A stretch of DNA of 64,000 nucleotides. Origin: Cupriavidus basilensis. GTDB lineage: Bacteria; Pseudomonadota; Gammaproteobacteria; Burkholderiales; Burkholderiaceae. The notes under the pieces were generated by a model. That model was not told the origin of the DNA. It worked only from the letters and a program-made list of their open reading frames with translations, and made no database searches. This document shows positions 34,629 to 43,897 of the stretch, piece by piece; the stretch's first letter is position 1; the number at the start of each line of letters is the position of its first letter. Made by a program: the position numbers and the translations under genes. Location of the stretch: positions 361,365 to 425,364 of the forward strand of contig NZ_CP062805.1 of assembly GCF_008801925.2 (NCBI RefSeq), given 5' to 3'.

Positions 34629-35876
34629 CTAGTACATGCAGCCTGTCGTGACGGTGCCCAGCAGTTGCCCTCCAAGAGCCCCGGTATCGTTGCCGCTATA
34701 CCAAGCCGCTGGCGACATGGCGCTTGCCTGCGCGTACCAGTAGGTGCCATAGTCGTTCACTGAGAAGTACGTTCCTTGAATGGGCGGCATTACGGTTCCA
34801 GTGATATTCACCATTTCCTGCCTTGGTGTGTACATCGCCCAAGCGGTGCCGCCAGGGCAGTTGTCCTTAGAGAACGTCATTCCATCCGATACGTTCTCGA
34901 ATTTCCGCGTGATCGACAAGTTCCCCAACCCGTTGGTCAACGCGACATACCGGTTCCCTTTGCAGATGTAGCCGACGTTTGTACCGCTCGTGGCAAGCTG
35001 GCCATTGTTTCCGCACCACGTACCGTCGGTCACATTCGTGACGGCCGTGCCGATCGGCTGCCAAATGCCGCCGAAGCAAATCACGAGCCCCGTTCCCGTT
35101 GTGCTCGTCCGGATCGATTTGTCGACACCGCATGCGCTGCCTGGGCTTCCGGTGCTGGTCAGGTATGTCTCACCGTTGCTTGTGAGGGATGTGTTTGCCG
35201 ACACCCGCCTTGCGTTGTTGACGTCATTGCCGCCCAGGTCGAGCGATGTCTGCATCTGGTTCAGCTCGGGATGCCCCGGTACCTGGACCCGGTACAGATA
35301 CCCGTTATTGGCCTGCGCTCCGGTGAAGGCCAACAACGAAGCCAGCCGGCCACTCCCCGGGTTGGTGTAGTTCGCCAGCGGCACCTGCCACGCGCCGTAC
35401 GCCCCATAGGCCCTGGTTGGCACCATCGTCGGGTCTCCGTTCTGCCCTGCGTATGGTACGAAGCCGCCCTGCGCACCGGCTTGCGCAGCGATCTGCACCA
35501 GCTGGCGCGTGTCTGTGATGGCACGGCCGCCCTGCGATGTGACAAGCGCCTGCAGGTTGTTTGGCGTTGGCTGCATGACCTGGAGCAACCACGTCTGCCC
35601 GAACACGTTCGTCACTGAGAAACCAGCGGGCAGATAGCCACCATTGACTAGCATCGCCGGCGTGACCGACACCGGCACACTCGCCGTGGCCTGGGCGACC
35701 AGCGTTGCGGCTTCGTCCTGCACGAACTGCAGGGCGGCCTTATCGAAAACCAGCATCTGGCTCGCCGCGGCTGCGGTCTGCACGTTCGTGACGCCGGCTT
35801 TCGCCCACGTCGCGAAGCCGGCAAGGCTCAGCATCGAGAGCATCAGCGCGATGAGATATCCGAGTATCGCTTCCAT
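34629..35876 (-). CDS. pilV: PilV-type minor pilin/tip adhesin
   Basis: A 415-residue protein. The N-terminus has a prepilin-like hydrophobic helix (LGYLIALMLSMLSLAGFATW), a PilV-type pilin body with DNDVNNAR-like LGGNDVNNARRVSANTSLTS, and a Cys-containing C-terminal region (CFGGIWQPIG, TWCGNNGQLA, ending TTGCMY) typical of shufflon-type PilV adhesins that select recipients by lipopolysaccharide binding. No Rci-type shufflon recombinase or inverted C-terminal cassettes are seen nearby, so the tip appears fixed. Confidence 0.8.
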   Translation of the reverse strand: MEAILGYLIALMLSMLSLAGFATWAKAGVTNVQTAAAASQMLVFDKAALQFVQDEAATLVAQATASVPVSVTPAMLVNGGYLPAGFSVTNVFGQTWLLQVMQPTPNNLQALVTSQGGRAITDTRQLVQIAAQAGAQGGFVPYAGQNGDPTMVPTRAYGAYGAWQVPLANYTNPGSGRLASLLAFTGAQANNGYLYRVQVPGHPELNQMQTSLDLGGNDVNNARRVSANTSLTSNGETYLTSTGSPGSACGVDKSIRTSTTGTGLVICFGGIWQPIGTAVTNVTDGTWCGNNGQLATSGTNVGYICKGNRYVALTNGLGNLSITRKFENVSDGMTFSKDNCPGGTAWAMYTPRQEMVNITGTVMPPIQGTYFSVNDYGTYWYAQASAMSPAAWYSGNDTGALGGQLLGTVTTGCMY

Positions 35877-35883
35877 GCGTTTC

Positions 35884-36363
35884 TCAGGTGTTCAGCTGGA
35901 CCCAGTGGACCAGCGCCCCAACGGGAATGTTCGCCGGCACGCTGTACGCCATGCCGGTTGCAAGATTGACGCCCGTGCCCTGACTTCGGACGCGGAACCA
36001 CGCCAGGCTGCCTTGGGTGGTGCCGAGCAGCGACGCGCCCGCCCCTGAGGACACGCGCACATAGCCGTACACGTCCCGCCCCCCAGCTGGGTTGGCCACG
36101 GCCATGCAGCCCGCGCCGGCAGGAGTCACCATGCCCGCCGGCAGCACCGGCGTGACACTTGCTCCGACCAGGCCGGGCGTCGCGCCGGCCGTAGCTACGC
36201 AGGCTGCGCCGTAGGCCTGCGCCTGCTGTGCGGTGATGGTTGCCACCGATTCCATGCGACCGGGCACACCGGCACCGGGCGCCGCTTGCGACAACTGCGC
36301 GAGCTGCGCCACGAATCCAAGACAAAACAGGACCGTGGCGATGGGCATGATCAGGTAACCCAT
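35884..36363 (-). CDS. pilM: PilM-like pilus protein
   Basis: A 159-residue protein with an N-terminal membrane segment (MGYLIMPIATVLFCLGFVAQ) and an Ala/Gly/Val-rich periplasmic domain. It fits the small inner-membrane PilM of R64-type thin pili by size, topology and position next to pilV. AGGAG precedes the ATG. Sequence similarity is modest. Confidence 0.55.
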   Translation of the reverse strand: MGYLIMPIATVLFCLGFVAQLAQLSQAAPGAGVPGRMESVATITAQQAQAYGAACVATAGATPGLVGASVTPVLPAGMVTPAGAGCMAVANPAGGRDVYGYVRVSSGAGASLLGTTQGSLAWFRVRSQGTGVNLATGMAYSVPANIPVGALVHWVQLNT

Positions 36364-36400
36364 GACATTTCTCCTGAGGAACCAGCACGGGCCCTCGACC

Positions 36401-36815
36401 TCACTGGAAGGTGAGCGTAAAGGCGGCAGTCCTTGAGAAGCAGGGCCGCGCTCACGCCCTGCTTTGCGGTCCGACCGCCGCCTTCACCAAACTGAATTAC
36501 CCCTTGCGAGCCACCGTTGGCAGAAGACAGCGTCATGGCATGCCCCAGGAATCGAGCAGCGTGGTGCTGCGAACCATGTCCGTCGGGAACACCCGCCGGT
36601 AATCATCGACGGAACGATCGCCGTCGTGAAGTTCGGTGGAGCCGTCGTAGCCCTGCGAGAACCCTGCGCGGGCAATCGTGCTCAGCTGTGCAATGTTGGT
36701 TGCCACTGCCCCGGCCTTGTGGCTCTGGATGCGGTTGTACCCCGCGTAGGAAACTACCAATGAGTGCCAACTGGCCCAGAACAATCGCGATGATCCGACC
36801 AAGAATCCCATCCAC
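36401..36815 (-). pseudogene. Degenerate second copy of pilS
   Basis: From a GTG at 36815 the sequence reads VDGILGRIIAIVLGQLALIG, as in pilS, then loses frame at least twice. YAGYNRIQSHKAGAVATNIA, FPTDMVRSTTLLDSWG and TLSSANGGSQGVIQFGEGG are found in other frames and correspond in order to the intact PilS. The pilin cannot be made from this copy, but it could donate sequence by recombination. Confidence 0.85.
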
Positions 36816-36912
36816 GTCATACCCCTAAAGTGCCATGCTCGATTACGTTGCCTTCCATCGTGGATGTGATACCGATGCAGAAGCGGTCGCTGTAGCCGCA
36901 CGCTCGCCTTAC

Positions 36913-37413
36913 TCACTGGAATGTCAGAGCGAAGGTCGCCGTGGCGCTACAGGCCGCGCCGGCGGTCGCCTGGTCGGGAAGGTTGGCCTGGTTGAACGTC
37001 GTCGAGCCGACTGTCAGCGTCACATAGTCCTTGAGACCCACGGCTGCGCTTACGCATTGCTTTGCGGTCTGTGCGTTGCCGCCGCCGAAGGTGATCACGC
37101 CCTGCGAGCCATTGTTGGCGGACGAAAGCGTCACTGCATTGCCCCACGGATCGACCAGCGTCGTACCGCGCACCATGTCCGTCGGAAACATGCCGCCAGT
37201 AACCATGGCCGCGATGTTCGCCGTCGTGAAGTTGGTATACCCGTTGTTCCCTTGCGAGAATCCGGCACGAGCGTTCGTAATCAGCTGCGTGAGGTTGGTC
37301 GCGACTACACCGGCTTTATGGGTCTGAAAGCCGTTGTAACCCGCGTAGGCAATGCCAACCAGTGCGAGCAGGCCCAAGACAATGGCGACGATGCGCCCGA
37401 GAATTCCATCCAT
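36913..37413 (-). CDS. pilS: Major type IVb pilin
   Basis: A 166-residue prepilin-like protein. The hydrophobic N-terminal helix (RIVAIVLGLLALVGIAYAGY) follows a very short leader (MDGILG), then QTHKAGVVATNLTQLITNAR, a PilS body with FPTDMVRGTTLVDPWGNAVT, and two cysteines (AKQCVSAAVG, AACSATATF) that can form the C-terminal disulphide loop. It assembles the thin pilus used in liquid mating. GGGG lies before the ATG at 37413. Confidence 0.88.
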   Translation of the reverse strand: MDGILGRIVAIVLGLLALVGIAYAGYNGFQTHKAGVVATNLTQLITNARAGFSQGNNGYTNFTTANIAAMVTGGMFPTDMVRGTTLVDPWGNAVTLSSANNGSQGVITFGGGNAQTAKQCVSAAVGLKDYVTLTVGSTTFNQANLPDQATAGAACSATATFALTFQ

Positions 37414-37449
37414 TCGATACCCCTTTTTGAGTTTGAAATAAGCCGTTTG

Positions 37450-38490
37450 TTAGAACTGTCCCATCGAGGACGTGAGGATCGATGAGAGAGAGTTGGAGCC
37501 GAGCTGCAGCACCACGAAGGCCAGGAACATCAACCCGGTGAAGATCGCGGACATGACCATCCCTTTGGCGAGCAACTGCCGCTCGATGACCTCAGCGTTT
37601 TGGCGCACGGCCACCGTGATCTTTTCGGTGAAGTCATCGAAGCCCGCATATGCGCCGATTTCGTCGATTAGATCCAAGGACGGGAATCCATTGCCGGCCT
37701 GACGCATGGCCTCCGCCAGGTCCAGACCATCAGCAAGCCCAAGACGGATCGGCCGCAGCCGTGACGCCAGCCAGGGCGACGCCGAGCTGATCTGTCCCTC
37801 CAGCGCAACGGTGTCAGGTACGTTCGCCCGCAACAGTGCGACGAAGGACATCAGCCAGGTGAAGCCAGTAATCTCTCGGTACGCCGTGAACGGGAACACG
37901 TGCCGGTCACAGACTCGCCTGCCCGGCCCCGTCCATCGAGACAGCGCCCACCAACTCCAGCCGGCATATGCACCGATCCCGCCGAAAATCACTGGCGCTG
38001 GCCACCCCACCGCCAACTGCCCCATCCAGTACATCGCATAGGCCCAGTCCGTCCATCTTTGGAGCGGCAGTACATCGAGGAACTGCGGGACGATGTATCC
38101 CCCGATCAGCAGCAAGACCACGTAGAGCGTCACGAGATACACCGTTGGCGCGAAGAAGCTCGCCTGTAGCTTCTGACGAAGGCGTGTCGTCAGGTCCCGA
38201 ACGTCCAGCACGAGCCGCATCGCTTCCGGCAATTGCCCCGCCCTCTCACCCGCGTCCAGCACGCTGCGCTCGAGATCGCTAAGGCTTGCGCCCATTGCCG
38301 CCATCAGTGTCTTGCCGTCGCGTACCTGGCGACCCACCTCGTTCGCCGCCTCGGCCGCGCGCTTTCTGCCGCGCCGAGCTTGCCGTTCGCGGAAATCCTC
38401 CAGAACCTGCGCGAGAGTCAGCCCATTCTCCAACTGGCTGGATGCCTGCTGATACAGGCGCCGCCGCATTCCCCAGGACAATCCGTTCAC
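37450..38490 (-). CDS. pilR: Pilus inner-membrane platform protein
   Basis: A 346-residue protein of the type II secretion F (GspF/PilC) family, with three membrane segments (TVYLVTLYVVLLLIGGYIV; VIFGGIGAYAGWSW; C-terminal MVMSAIFTGLMFLAFVVLQL) and the two repeated cytoplasmic helical domains. It starts at a GTG that overlaps the pilQ stop (GTGA at 38487-38490), so translation is coupled. It anchors the PilQ ATPase and moves pilin subunits. Confidence 0.88.
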   Translation of the reverse strand: MNGLSWGMRRRLYQQASSQLENGLTLAQVLEDFRERQARRGRKRAAEAANEVGRQVRDGKTLMAAMGASLSDLERSVLDAGERAGQLPEAMRLVLDVRDLTTRLRQKLQASFFAPTVYLVTLYVVLLLIGGYIVPQFLDVLPLQRWTDWAYAMYWMGQLAVGWPAPVIFGGIGAYAGWSWWALSRWTGPGRRVCDRHVFPFTAYREITGFTWLMSFVALLRANVPDTVALEGQISSASPWLASRLRPIRLGLADGLDLAEAMRQAGNGFPSLDLIDEIGAYAGFDDFTEKITVAVRQNAEVIERQLLAKGMVMSAIFTGLMFLAFVVLQLGSNSLSSILTSSMGQF

Positions 38491-40289
38491 ACTTGCTCCC
38501 GCATCGGAATGGCATCGACATTTCGCTCGGCGTCAACCGGATCGAGCCGGCCGGCCAGGACCAGGTCCATGGCGTGAGCGATCATCGGCTTGTCGGAGCC
38601 GGGCCGCGCCCTGTGGTTGCGCCTCGCCGCCAACACCCCGTCGTTGATGCAGTCTTGCATCAGCGCCTCGTTGGTCACTACGACCTCTGCCACTGCCTGC
38701 TGACCGACAATGCCTTCGCCATGGCAGTGTTCGCACCCTGCGCCGCGAACGCGCACGCCAAACAGATCCCCCCAAGAGCGCATCGCACGCATCATGTAGT
38801 CCGGCAGCGGTTCTGCCGCGCTTTCAATTGGCACGCAGCATTCCGAGCAAAGCAACGGGACGATCCGTTGCGCAATCAGACCGATGACCTGGTTGTGATT
38901 GCAGATCACGTCCATCGCCAGACGCACGTGGTCGAGCATGACGAGCCGCAAGAAGGTTTCGAACGGATCGGTCACGTGCAGGGTGGTCAGTACCAGGTGA
39001 CCAGTGGCCGCGGCCTGCAGCGTTGCGATCGCCTCTTCAACACCACGGATTTCGCCCAGCAGTACGGCATCCGGGTCCATCCGCAGTGTCATGCGCAGCA
39101 TCTCCGGAAAGCGTTCGCTTTCCGTGACAAGCTGGATCGCCCAGTCCATCGGGTACTCGGTCGGGTTCTCGATCGTGACCAGCCGCTTCTGGGGGAATAG
39201 ACGGGCCTGGTGGCGGGTGCACTCGAAGAGCGTCGTCGTCTTGCCGCTGCCGGTTGGGCCCGTCACGACGATCACCCCCATGGGCCGACGAAGTAACTGC
39301 GAGATCAGTTCCACCTGTAAGGGCGTGTATCCCATCTCGCCGAGCTTGAAATCGCCCATCGGACTCTCTGGCATCCGAAGGTCCAATCGCTTCGCCGCCT
39401 CGAGCGCTTCGGACTTCTTGGCTCCCTGGTGATGTTCCCGGTATTGCAGGCGCGCCACGAGAAAGCCACCGCCGCTCTCCACCGGATAGGCCGGCCCGCG
39501 GACGATCCGCACACTGGAAAGGCCCGTGCCGGGCAGCGCGTCGCCGGCAATCTGCGCATCCTGGACGTCCAGCGGATTGTAGGTAGCGGCCTTCACGGTG
39601 GCCAAGCCCGTGTACATTGCCCGGATCAGTCGCTCCCCCTCTTCCCTGCGCATGGACAGGGCGGCGACCGTGCGCAGGTCCCCTTTGACCCGCACCTGGA
39701 TCTCGGTATGGTGCTCACGGACCAGGATGTGGATATCCGAGGCGACCAGCACGGCGCAATCGGCAATCAGCCGGCGCGCCAGGCTCAACGTATGCAGGTC
39801 TGCATCCTGCAACAGGCCTGTACCGCGCTGCTGCCGCAATACCGAGAGTTCCTGCGCGGACACCTTGCGCACTTGTGGCGCCGCACCGCTGCGCCGCAGC
39901 TTCGCTTCCCAGGTAAGGAAGCGAGGCGTACCAAAGTGCCGCGCGTCCACGTAGATTTCGCAACCGTGCACCGCCAGCACCTGCTGCACTTCATCATTGG
40001 TGAGGCCGAACTCCTCGACGAGATTCTCGACATAGAGTCCGCTCTCGGACGCGCGCTGACGCAGAGCCGCCGCTTGCTCAGCCGTCAGGCGGTTCATGTT
40101 GCAGGCAACGCGGTCGAAGGTTGCCGGAATGGTCTTCGGATAGAGGATATGGGGCGCCAACACATCCGGTGGCGGCGGCAAGGTCAGCACGTCGGATTTC
40201 ACCGACGGCTCGGCCCGCAAGGCAATTGCCGTGAAACGGGCAGGATCTCGGCTCGGATTGCGCCACAGGCGCGAAATGGTCCCGATCAT
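38487..40289 (-). CDS. pilQ: Pilus assembly ATPase
   Basis: A 600-residue GspE/PilB/VirB11-type ATPase. The Walker A GPTGSGKTTTLF is followed by the Asp box (VTIENPTEYPMDWAIQ), Walker B (LRMDPDAVLLGEIRGVEEAI) and the His box (TGHLVLTTLHVTDPFETFL). A tetracysteine-like zinc element lies near the C-terminus (CSECC and CEHCHG). The ATG at 40289 overlaps the pilO stop (ATGA), and the gene is coupled to pilR. It powers pilus extension. Confidence 0.92.
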   Translation of the reverse strand: MIGTISRLWRNPSRDPARFTAIALRAEPSVKSDVLTLPPPPDVLAPHILYPKTIPATFDRVACNMNRLTAEQAAALRQRASESGLYVENLVEEFGLTNDEVQQVLAVHGCEIYVDARHFGTPRFLTWEAKLRRSGAAPQVRKVSAQELSVLRQQRGTGLLQDADLHTLSLARRLIADCAVLVASDIHILVREHHTEIQVRVKGDLRTVAALSMRREEGERLIRAMYTGLATVKAATYNPLDVQDAQIAGDALPGTGLSSVRIVRGPAYPVESGGGFLVARLQYREHHQGAKKSEALEAAKRLDLRMPESPMGDFKLGEMGYTPLQVELISQLLRRPMGVIVVTGPTGSGKTTTLFECTRHQARLFPQKRLVTIENPTEYPMDWAIQLVTESERFPEMLRMTLRMDPDAVLLGEIRGVEEAIATLQAAATGHLVLTTLHVTDPFETFLRLVMLDHVRLAMDVICNHNQVIGLIAQRIVPLLCSECCVPIESAAEPLPDYMMRAMRSWGDLFGVRVRGAGCEHCHGEGIVGQQAVAEVVVTNEALMQDCINDGVLAARRNHRARPGSDKPMIAHAMDLVLAGRLDPVDAERNVDAIPMREQV

Positions 40290-41548
40290 CGTGGTTTTCC
40301 GACGTTGTGATTGGCCGCTACCGGCGGCGATGCACCGTCCCGCAGTGCGTATAGCTTCCCGGTTCCCTTCCATGCCTGAGTGGCTGCGTCGTAGCTGACT
40401 TCCGTGAGCCGCAAGCCAGGCACGGCATCAAGACCTCCGCCCGTGCCGAGCCAAGGCGGTGCGCCGAACGAGATATCTGCTGTCATGGAAAGCCAGGGAT
40501 CAACCGGTGGATTGCCATTTGACGGAGGCAGCGCGGGCGGCATGGTCAACTGCAAGCCCACGCCACTGCCGTGCGCGTAGGTCCACATTGACCGCTGTGC
40601 ATCCGCAACGGAATGAACAGCCGACGCCGAAGGCAGAAAGGCAGCCGGGACATTTGACGAGGCATTCGCCTGATTGCCGTCCGACGTGAGCACACCCGGC
40701 GCATTGGCGGCGATCCCGCCATCCCGCTTCCAGTTCGTTTCGATCGTCATGGTCGTCGAGGTGGCTCGCTTGCAGTGCCATCCGGCGAGCGTCCACCCAG
40801 CCTCAGCGAGCGCCTGGTTGTCCCACGCACGGCGGCATGCCTGAAGGAAGGCCGCCGGCGCGGCCTCTTCCACCCAAGGCAACACCCGTTGCTGCGCGGC
40901 CTCATTGGCACGCTGCGCGGCGGCGATTGCGCGTTGACGCATCAGCTGGGCTTCGCGCTCCGCCTTTTGCTGTTGGTCATACCAATACCACCCGCCCCCG
41001 GCGAGCGCGGCTGTCCCCGCGATCGCCGCCGCGACGTAAGCGGTCGACTTCCATGGCCCCGTCAGGACGTCCCGCATGGCCGACACGCCCTTCGACGCAC
41101 GCGCCATCGCCGCCAGGTCGCGCAGCGTCCCCTCAACCTCCGTCCATTCGCCAAGCGCCCGATGCTGCGCGCGGACTGCAGTCAACTCTTCCAGAGTGCC
41201 GACTTGATCTCCACCGGTAATGACGGCATGGCCTTGTCTGACCGCCACATACCAGCAGCGGCTGCCTTGCAGGTGAAAGAGGCCCATCCATGGCTGACGA
41301 TGCTGGCTCGCCACGATGGCGGCGAGCGGCTTTAGCCCAGCAGGCTTCGCGCCGGCCATGGGTTCGCAGAAGCCACTTTGGACCGCACCTTCGGCGCTTT
41401 CATGGACCACGCCCCAACGAACATTGCGGCCAAGCTCCAGAGCGCTTGCACGCAAGGCGCTATTGGTAGGCTGTGCCTCCTCGTGCAGCCAGGACAACCC
41501 AATAGCAAAGCCGCCCTTCAGCCCGGGGAATGACAGGATCTCGGCCAT
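40286..41548 (-). CDS. pilO: Type IVb pilus protein PilO
   Basis: A 420-residue protein with a cytoplasmic N-terminal domain (WGVVHESAEGAVQSGFCEPM, HRQPWMGLFHLQGSRCWYVA), one membrane segment near residue 170 (AYVAAAIAGTAALAGGGWYW) and a periplasmic domain with two Cys (QACRRAW, GWHCKRA). This topology is that of PilO of R64-type pili, which links the secretin to the inner-membrane machine. It is coupled to pilQ by ATGA and lies three bases after pilP. Confidence 0.85.
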   Translation of the reverse strand: MAEILSFPGLKGGFAIGLSWLHEEAQPTNSALRASALELGRNVRWGVVHESAEGAVQSGFCEPMAGAKPAGLKPLAAIVASQHRQPWMGLFHLQGSRCWYVAVRQGHAVITGGDQVGTLEELTAVRAQHRALGEWTEVEGTLRDLAAMARASKGVSAMRDVLTGPWKSTAYVAAAIAGTAALAGGGWYWYDQQQKAEREAQLMRQRAIAAAQRANEAAQQRVLPWVEEAAPAAFLQACRRAWDNQALAEAGWTLAGWHCKRATSTTMTIETNWKRDGGIAANAPGVLTSDGNQANASSNVPAAFLPSASAVHSVADAQRSMWTYAHGSGVGLQLTMPPALPPSNGNPPVDPWLSMTADISFGAPPWLGTGGGLDAVPGLRLTEVSYDAATQAWKGTGKLYALRDGASPPVAANHNVGKPR

Positions 41549-41551
41549 GGC

Positions 41552-42220
41552 TCAGGGCCTCAGCGTGCGCACGCGCTTGCCGTTGGCAAGCCTCACGCCG
41601 GCGTCATCGATGCTCACCACCTTCCAGCCGCCATCCAGCGTGTCACCGGCTTGAACCGGCACGGTACGCCCGTCGACATCGAGAATGGCGTTGTAGTGGC
41701 CGTCGAAGGCGCGTAGCGACACGAGGCGTGTCCCATCTGACAGCCTTGGGCTGGCCCCACCCGTCGGCATCGGACCGGTCAGCGAAATTGAAGGTGCCCC
41801 GCCTGGCTGCGGCGCCCCCGCAGGTGCGGCCGTGATCGAGTCCTCCGCGCGCTTCACTTCCGCCTTGTACTTGGCGATCTCCGCACGGGCCTTCCACAGC
41901 GCGAGCTGCGACTGCAGGGTGGCCAGCTCCGGCGCATCCGTGTTCCGAGACGGCTGGGTGGCTTCGACCGGAGCGCCTGCAGTGGTGCCTGCAGTCGCAC
42001 TCGCTGCAGCGATCGCTGCGGTAGGATCCGTGACCGATTTCGCCGTCGGACTGGAAGCCGGGGGCGAGGTCACGTGGGCAGCCCCAACTGAGGCAACTGC
42101 GGCAGCAGCCGGATTGGGCGACGCGAGAGCCGCAGTGGTCGTGGCGGTCGCCGACAGACAAGCAACGGCGATGGTCAAGGCAGCCGCAGCCCAACGAAGA
42201 TTCAATGCGCGTTTCTGCAT
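41552..42220 (-). CDS. pilP: Type IVb pilus protein PilP
   Basis: A 222-residue protein with a signal peptide (MQKRALNLRWAAAALTIAVA), an Ala/Thr-rich linker, a coiled segment (LATLQSQLALWKARAEIAKY) and a C-terminal beta domain (VQAGDTLDGGWKVVSIDDAG, VRLANGKRVRTL) typical of PilP pilot-like periplasmic proteins that bridge to the PilN secretin. It lies between pilN and pilO in the standard order. Confidence 0.85.
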   Translation of the reverse strand: MQKRALNLRWAAAALTIAVACLSATATTTAALASPNPAAAAVASVGAAHVTSPPASSPTAKSVTDPTAAIAAASATAGTTAGAPVEATQPSRNTDAPELATLQSQLALWKARAEIAKYKAEVKRAEDSITAAPAGAPQPGGAPSISLTGPMPTGGASPRLSDGTRLVSLRAFDGHYNAILDVDGRTVPVQAGDTLDGGWKVVSIDDAGVRLANGKRVRTLRP

Positions 42221-42235
42221 AGTGTTGTCTCTGTG

Positions 42236-43897
42236 TTACAGGAGGCGAGCCGAGATCACGATTGCGATGACCGTGTCTCCCCTGGTGGCGCCGACACCGC
42301 CACCAAGAGCAGCCATCCATGGCTCACCGACGCCGTTGTTGGTCGTCGCTGCCTTCTGATTGCGCAGGCCTGTCAGCACCAGGGATTCGCCCGGCTTGAG
42401 GCTTACCGACTGCGCGAAGCGATTGGTCGGCATGGTGCGCAGCTGCACGCTGGTCTGATTCGCGTCGCCGCCTGCGTTGAACCGCTGCAGCGGAAGCAGG
42501 TCCGACAACGTCATATCGAAGTTCATCAGGATCCGGCCATCGACGACCTTGGGCAGGAACGCGCTGGTAAAGCCATAGGTCACGGTGCCTGTCTGGATGG
42601 AACTGGTCGAGCCGACATTCGCTGCCAACGTCGTCTGCGACTGCGGCACGTAGTCCTGCAGGGTTGCCGTCTGCAGGGCGAGCACCTTGCCGTTCTGGGT
42701 GACGCCTGAGCGCGACACCACCTGCGACACGTTGCCGAGGCTGGAGAGCGCCTGGACCACGGCCTTGCTTCCTGCCAGGGGGCCGCTCATGATCGTTGCG
42801 CCCAGGTTCATGGGCGAGGCGCTGCCGGAGATAGTCGGCGTGCTGGGCGAGCTGAAGGAGACGCCGGTGTGGCCGCTCGAGCTTTGGTAAGCGAGCGACA
42901 GGTTCAGGCCGTAGTTGTCCTCGCGCGTTACGCGGACTTCATAGACCTGCACATCGATGGCAACCTGCTTGCCATACATGGCAGCCAGGCTCTTCACGAA
43001 CTGCTCGACGCGATCGCACTGTACGGGGTCGCCAGTGACCGTCAAAGTGCCCAAGTTCTTGTCAACAACGACCTCAGCACTGGCGCCGGCAACCGCCTTT
43101 GCCGTGTGCTGGAGTGTTTCCCAGGGCTTCATCTCGACCGACATGTTCGTCGACTGACCGCTCCTACCCGCGCCGGTCCCGCCAGCACCGCTGCCATTGC
43201 TGCTGGCACCGGACATGCCGCCGGAACTGCTGTCCGAGGTGGTGATCGATCCGGCCATGGATGAGGAGTCCGCAAGGCTCGGAAGCATGTAGGTACGCGT
43301 CTCGGTCCTGAAGAACGTCACGGTGCCGTCGTTATAGCGAGACCACGCGACAAAATGCGCCTCAAGCACCTCCAGAAATCCTTTGAAATTGCCTTCATAG
43401 CGCAGGGTCAACGGCAATGCCGGCGCCATGCTTGCGCCATTCGCCGATACCGAGGCTCCGCCGGCCAGCGGAGCACCCAGGTCCACCACACGCGGAGCCC
43501 CACCCATCGGGATAGGCCCACTTGGTCGTGGCCCGGATGCCGGTTGTACTTGAGCCGGGATGACTGGCAGCGCCGACGCGTCCACGGTGGCGCGCACACC
43601 GACGCTTTGCGCGATCCAGTTGGCGGCCTCGGTCAGCGAGCCGATGCTGCCTTTGAACACCACATGCTTGCTGTAAATGTCCGGTTGTGGCTTGCTTGCG
43701 CGAACCTTCTCTCCCATCAGCCATGCGCCCTCATGCACACGGAACACCGGCCGGCTGCGCGGCGCATCGGCATAGTGCGCGTTGGCCTCACTGCCGATCG
43801 CAGTTTGTACATTGCGTGTTTCGATCACGCCGCAGCCGGACATCAACGTGGCGGCCGCCACGGCAGCCGCCGTAAAGCGTTTCCTTCGCATACTCAT
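42236..43897 (-). CDS. pilN: Outer-membrane secretin lipoprotein
   Basis: A 553-residue secretin. The lipobox ends at Cys22 (AATLMSGCGVIE). N-domains follow (EVVVDKNLGTLTVTGDPVQC then VEQFVKSLAAMYGKQVAIDV), then the secretin pore domain with RSGVTQNGKVLALQTATLQD and the C-terminal FAQSVSLKPGESLVLTGLRN. It forms the channel for the thin pilus. It is coupled to pilL by ATGA (43894-43897). Confidence 0.9.
   Translation of the reverse strand: MSMRRKRFTAAAVAAATLMSGCGVIETRNVQTAIGSEANAHYADAPRSRPVFRVHEGAWLMGEKVRASKPQPDIYSKHVVFKGSIGSLTEAANWIAQSVGVRATVDASALPVIPAQVQPASGPRPSGPIPMGGAPRVVDLGAPLAGGASVSANGASMAPALPLTLRYEGNFKGFLEVLEAHFVAWSRYNDGTVTFFRTETRTYMLPSLADSSSMAGSITTSDSSSGGMSGASSNGSGAGGTGAGRSGQSTNMSVEMKPWETLQHTAKAVAGASAEVVVDKNLGTLTVTGDPVQCDRVEQFVKSLAAMYGKQVAIDVQVYEVRVTREDNYGLNLSLAYQSSSGHTGVSFSSPSTPTISGSASPMNLGATIMSGPLAGSKAVVQALSSLGNVSQVVSRSGVTQNGKVLALQTATLQDYVPQSQTTLAANVGSTSSIQTGTVTYGFTSAFLPKVVDGRILMNFDMTLSDLLPLQRFNAGGDANQTSVQLRTMPTNRFAQSVSLKPGESLVLTGLRNQKAATTNNGVGEPWMAALGGGVGATRGDTVIAIVISARLL

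Noticed and set aside
38286-40310. Plus-strand frames of about 300 codons opposite pilR and pilQ
   Set aside because: The minus-strand ATPase and platform proteins have complete motifs in the correct order; the opposite frames have none.
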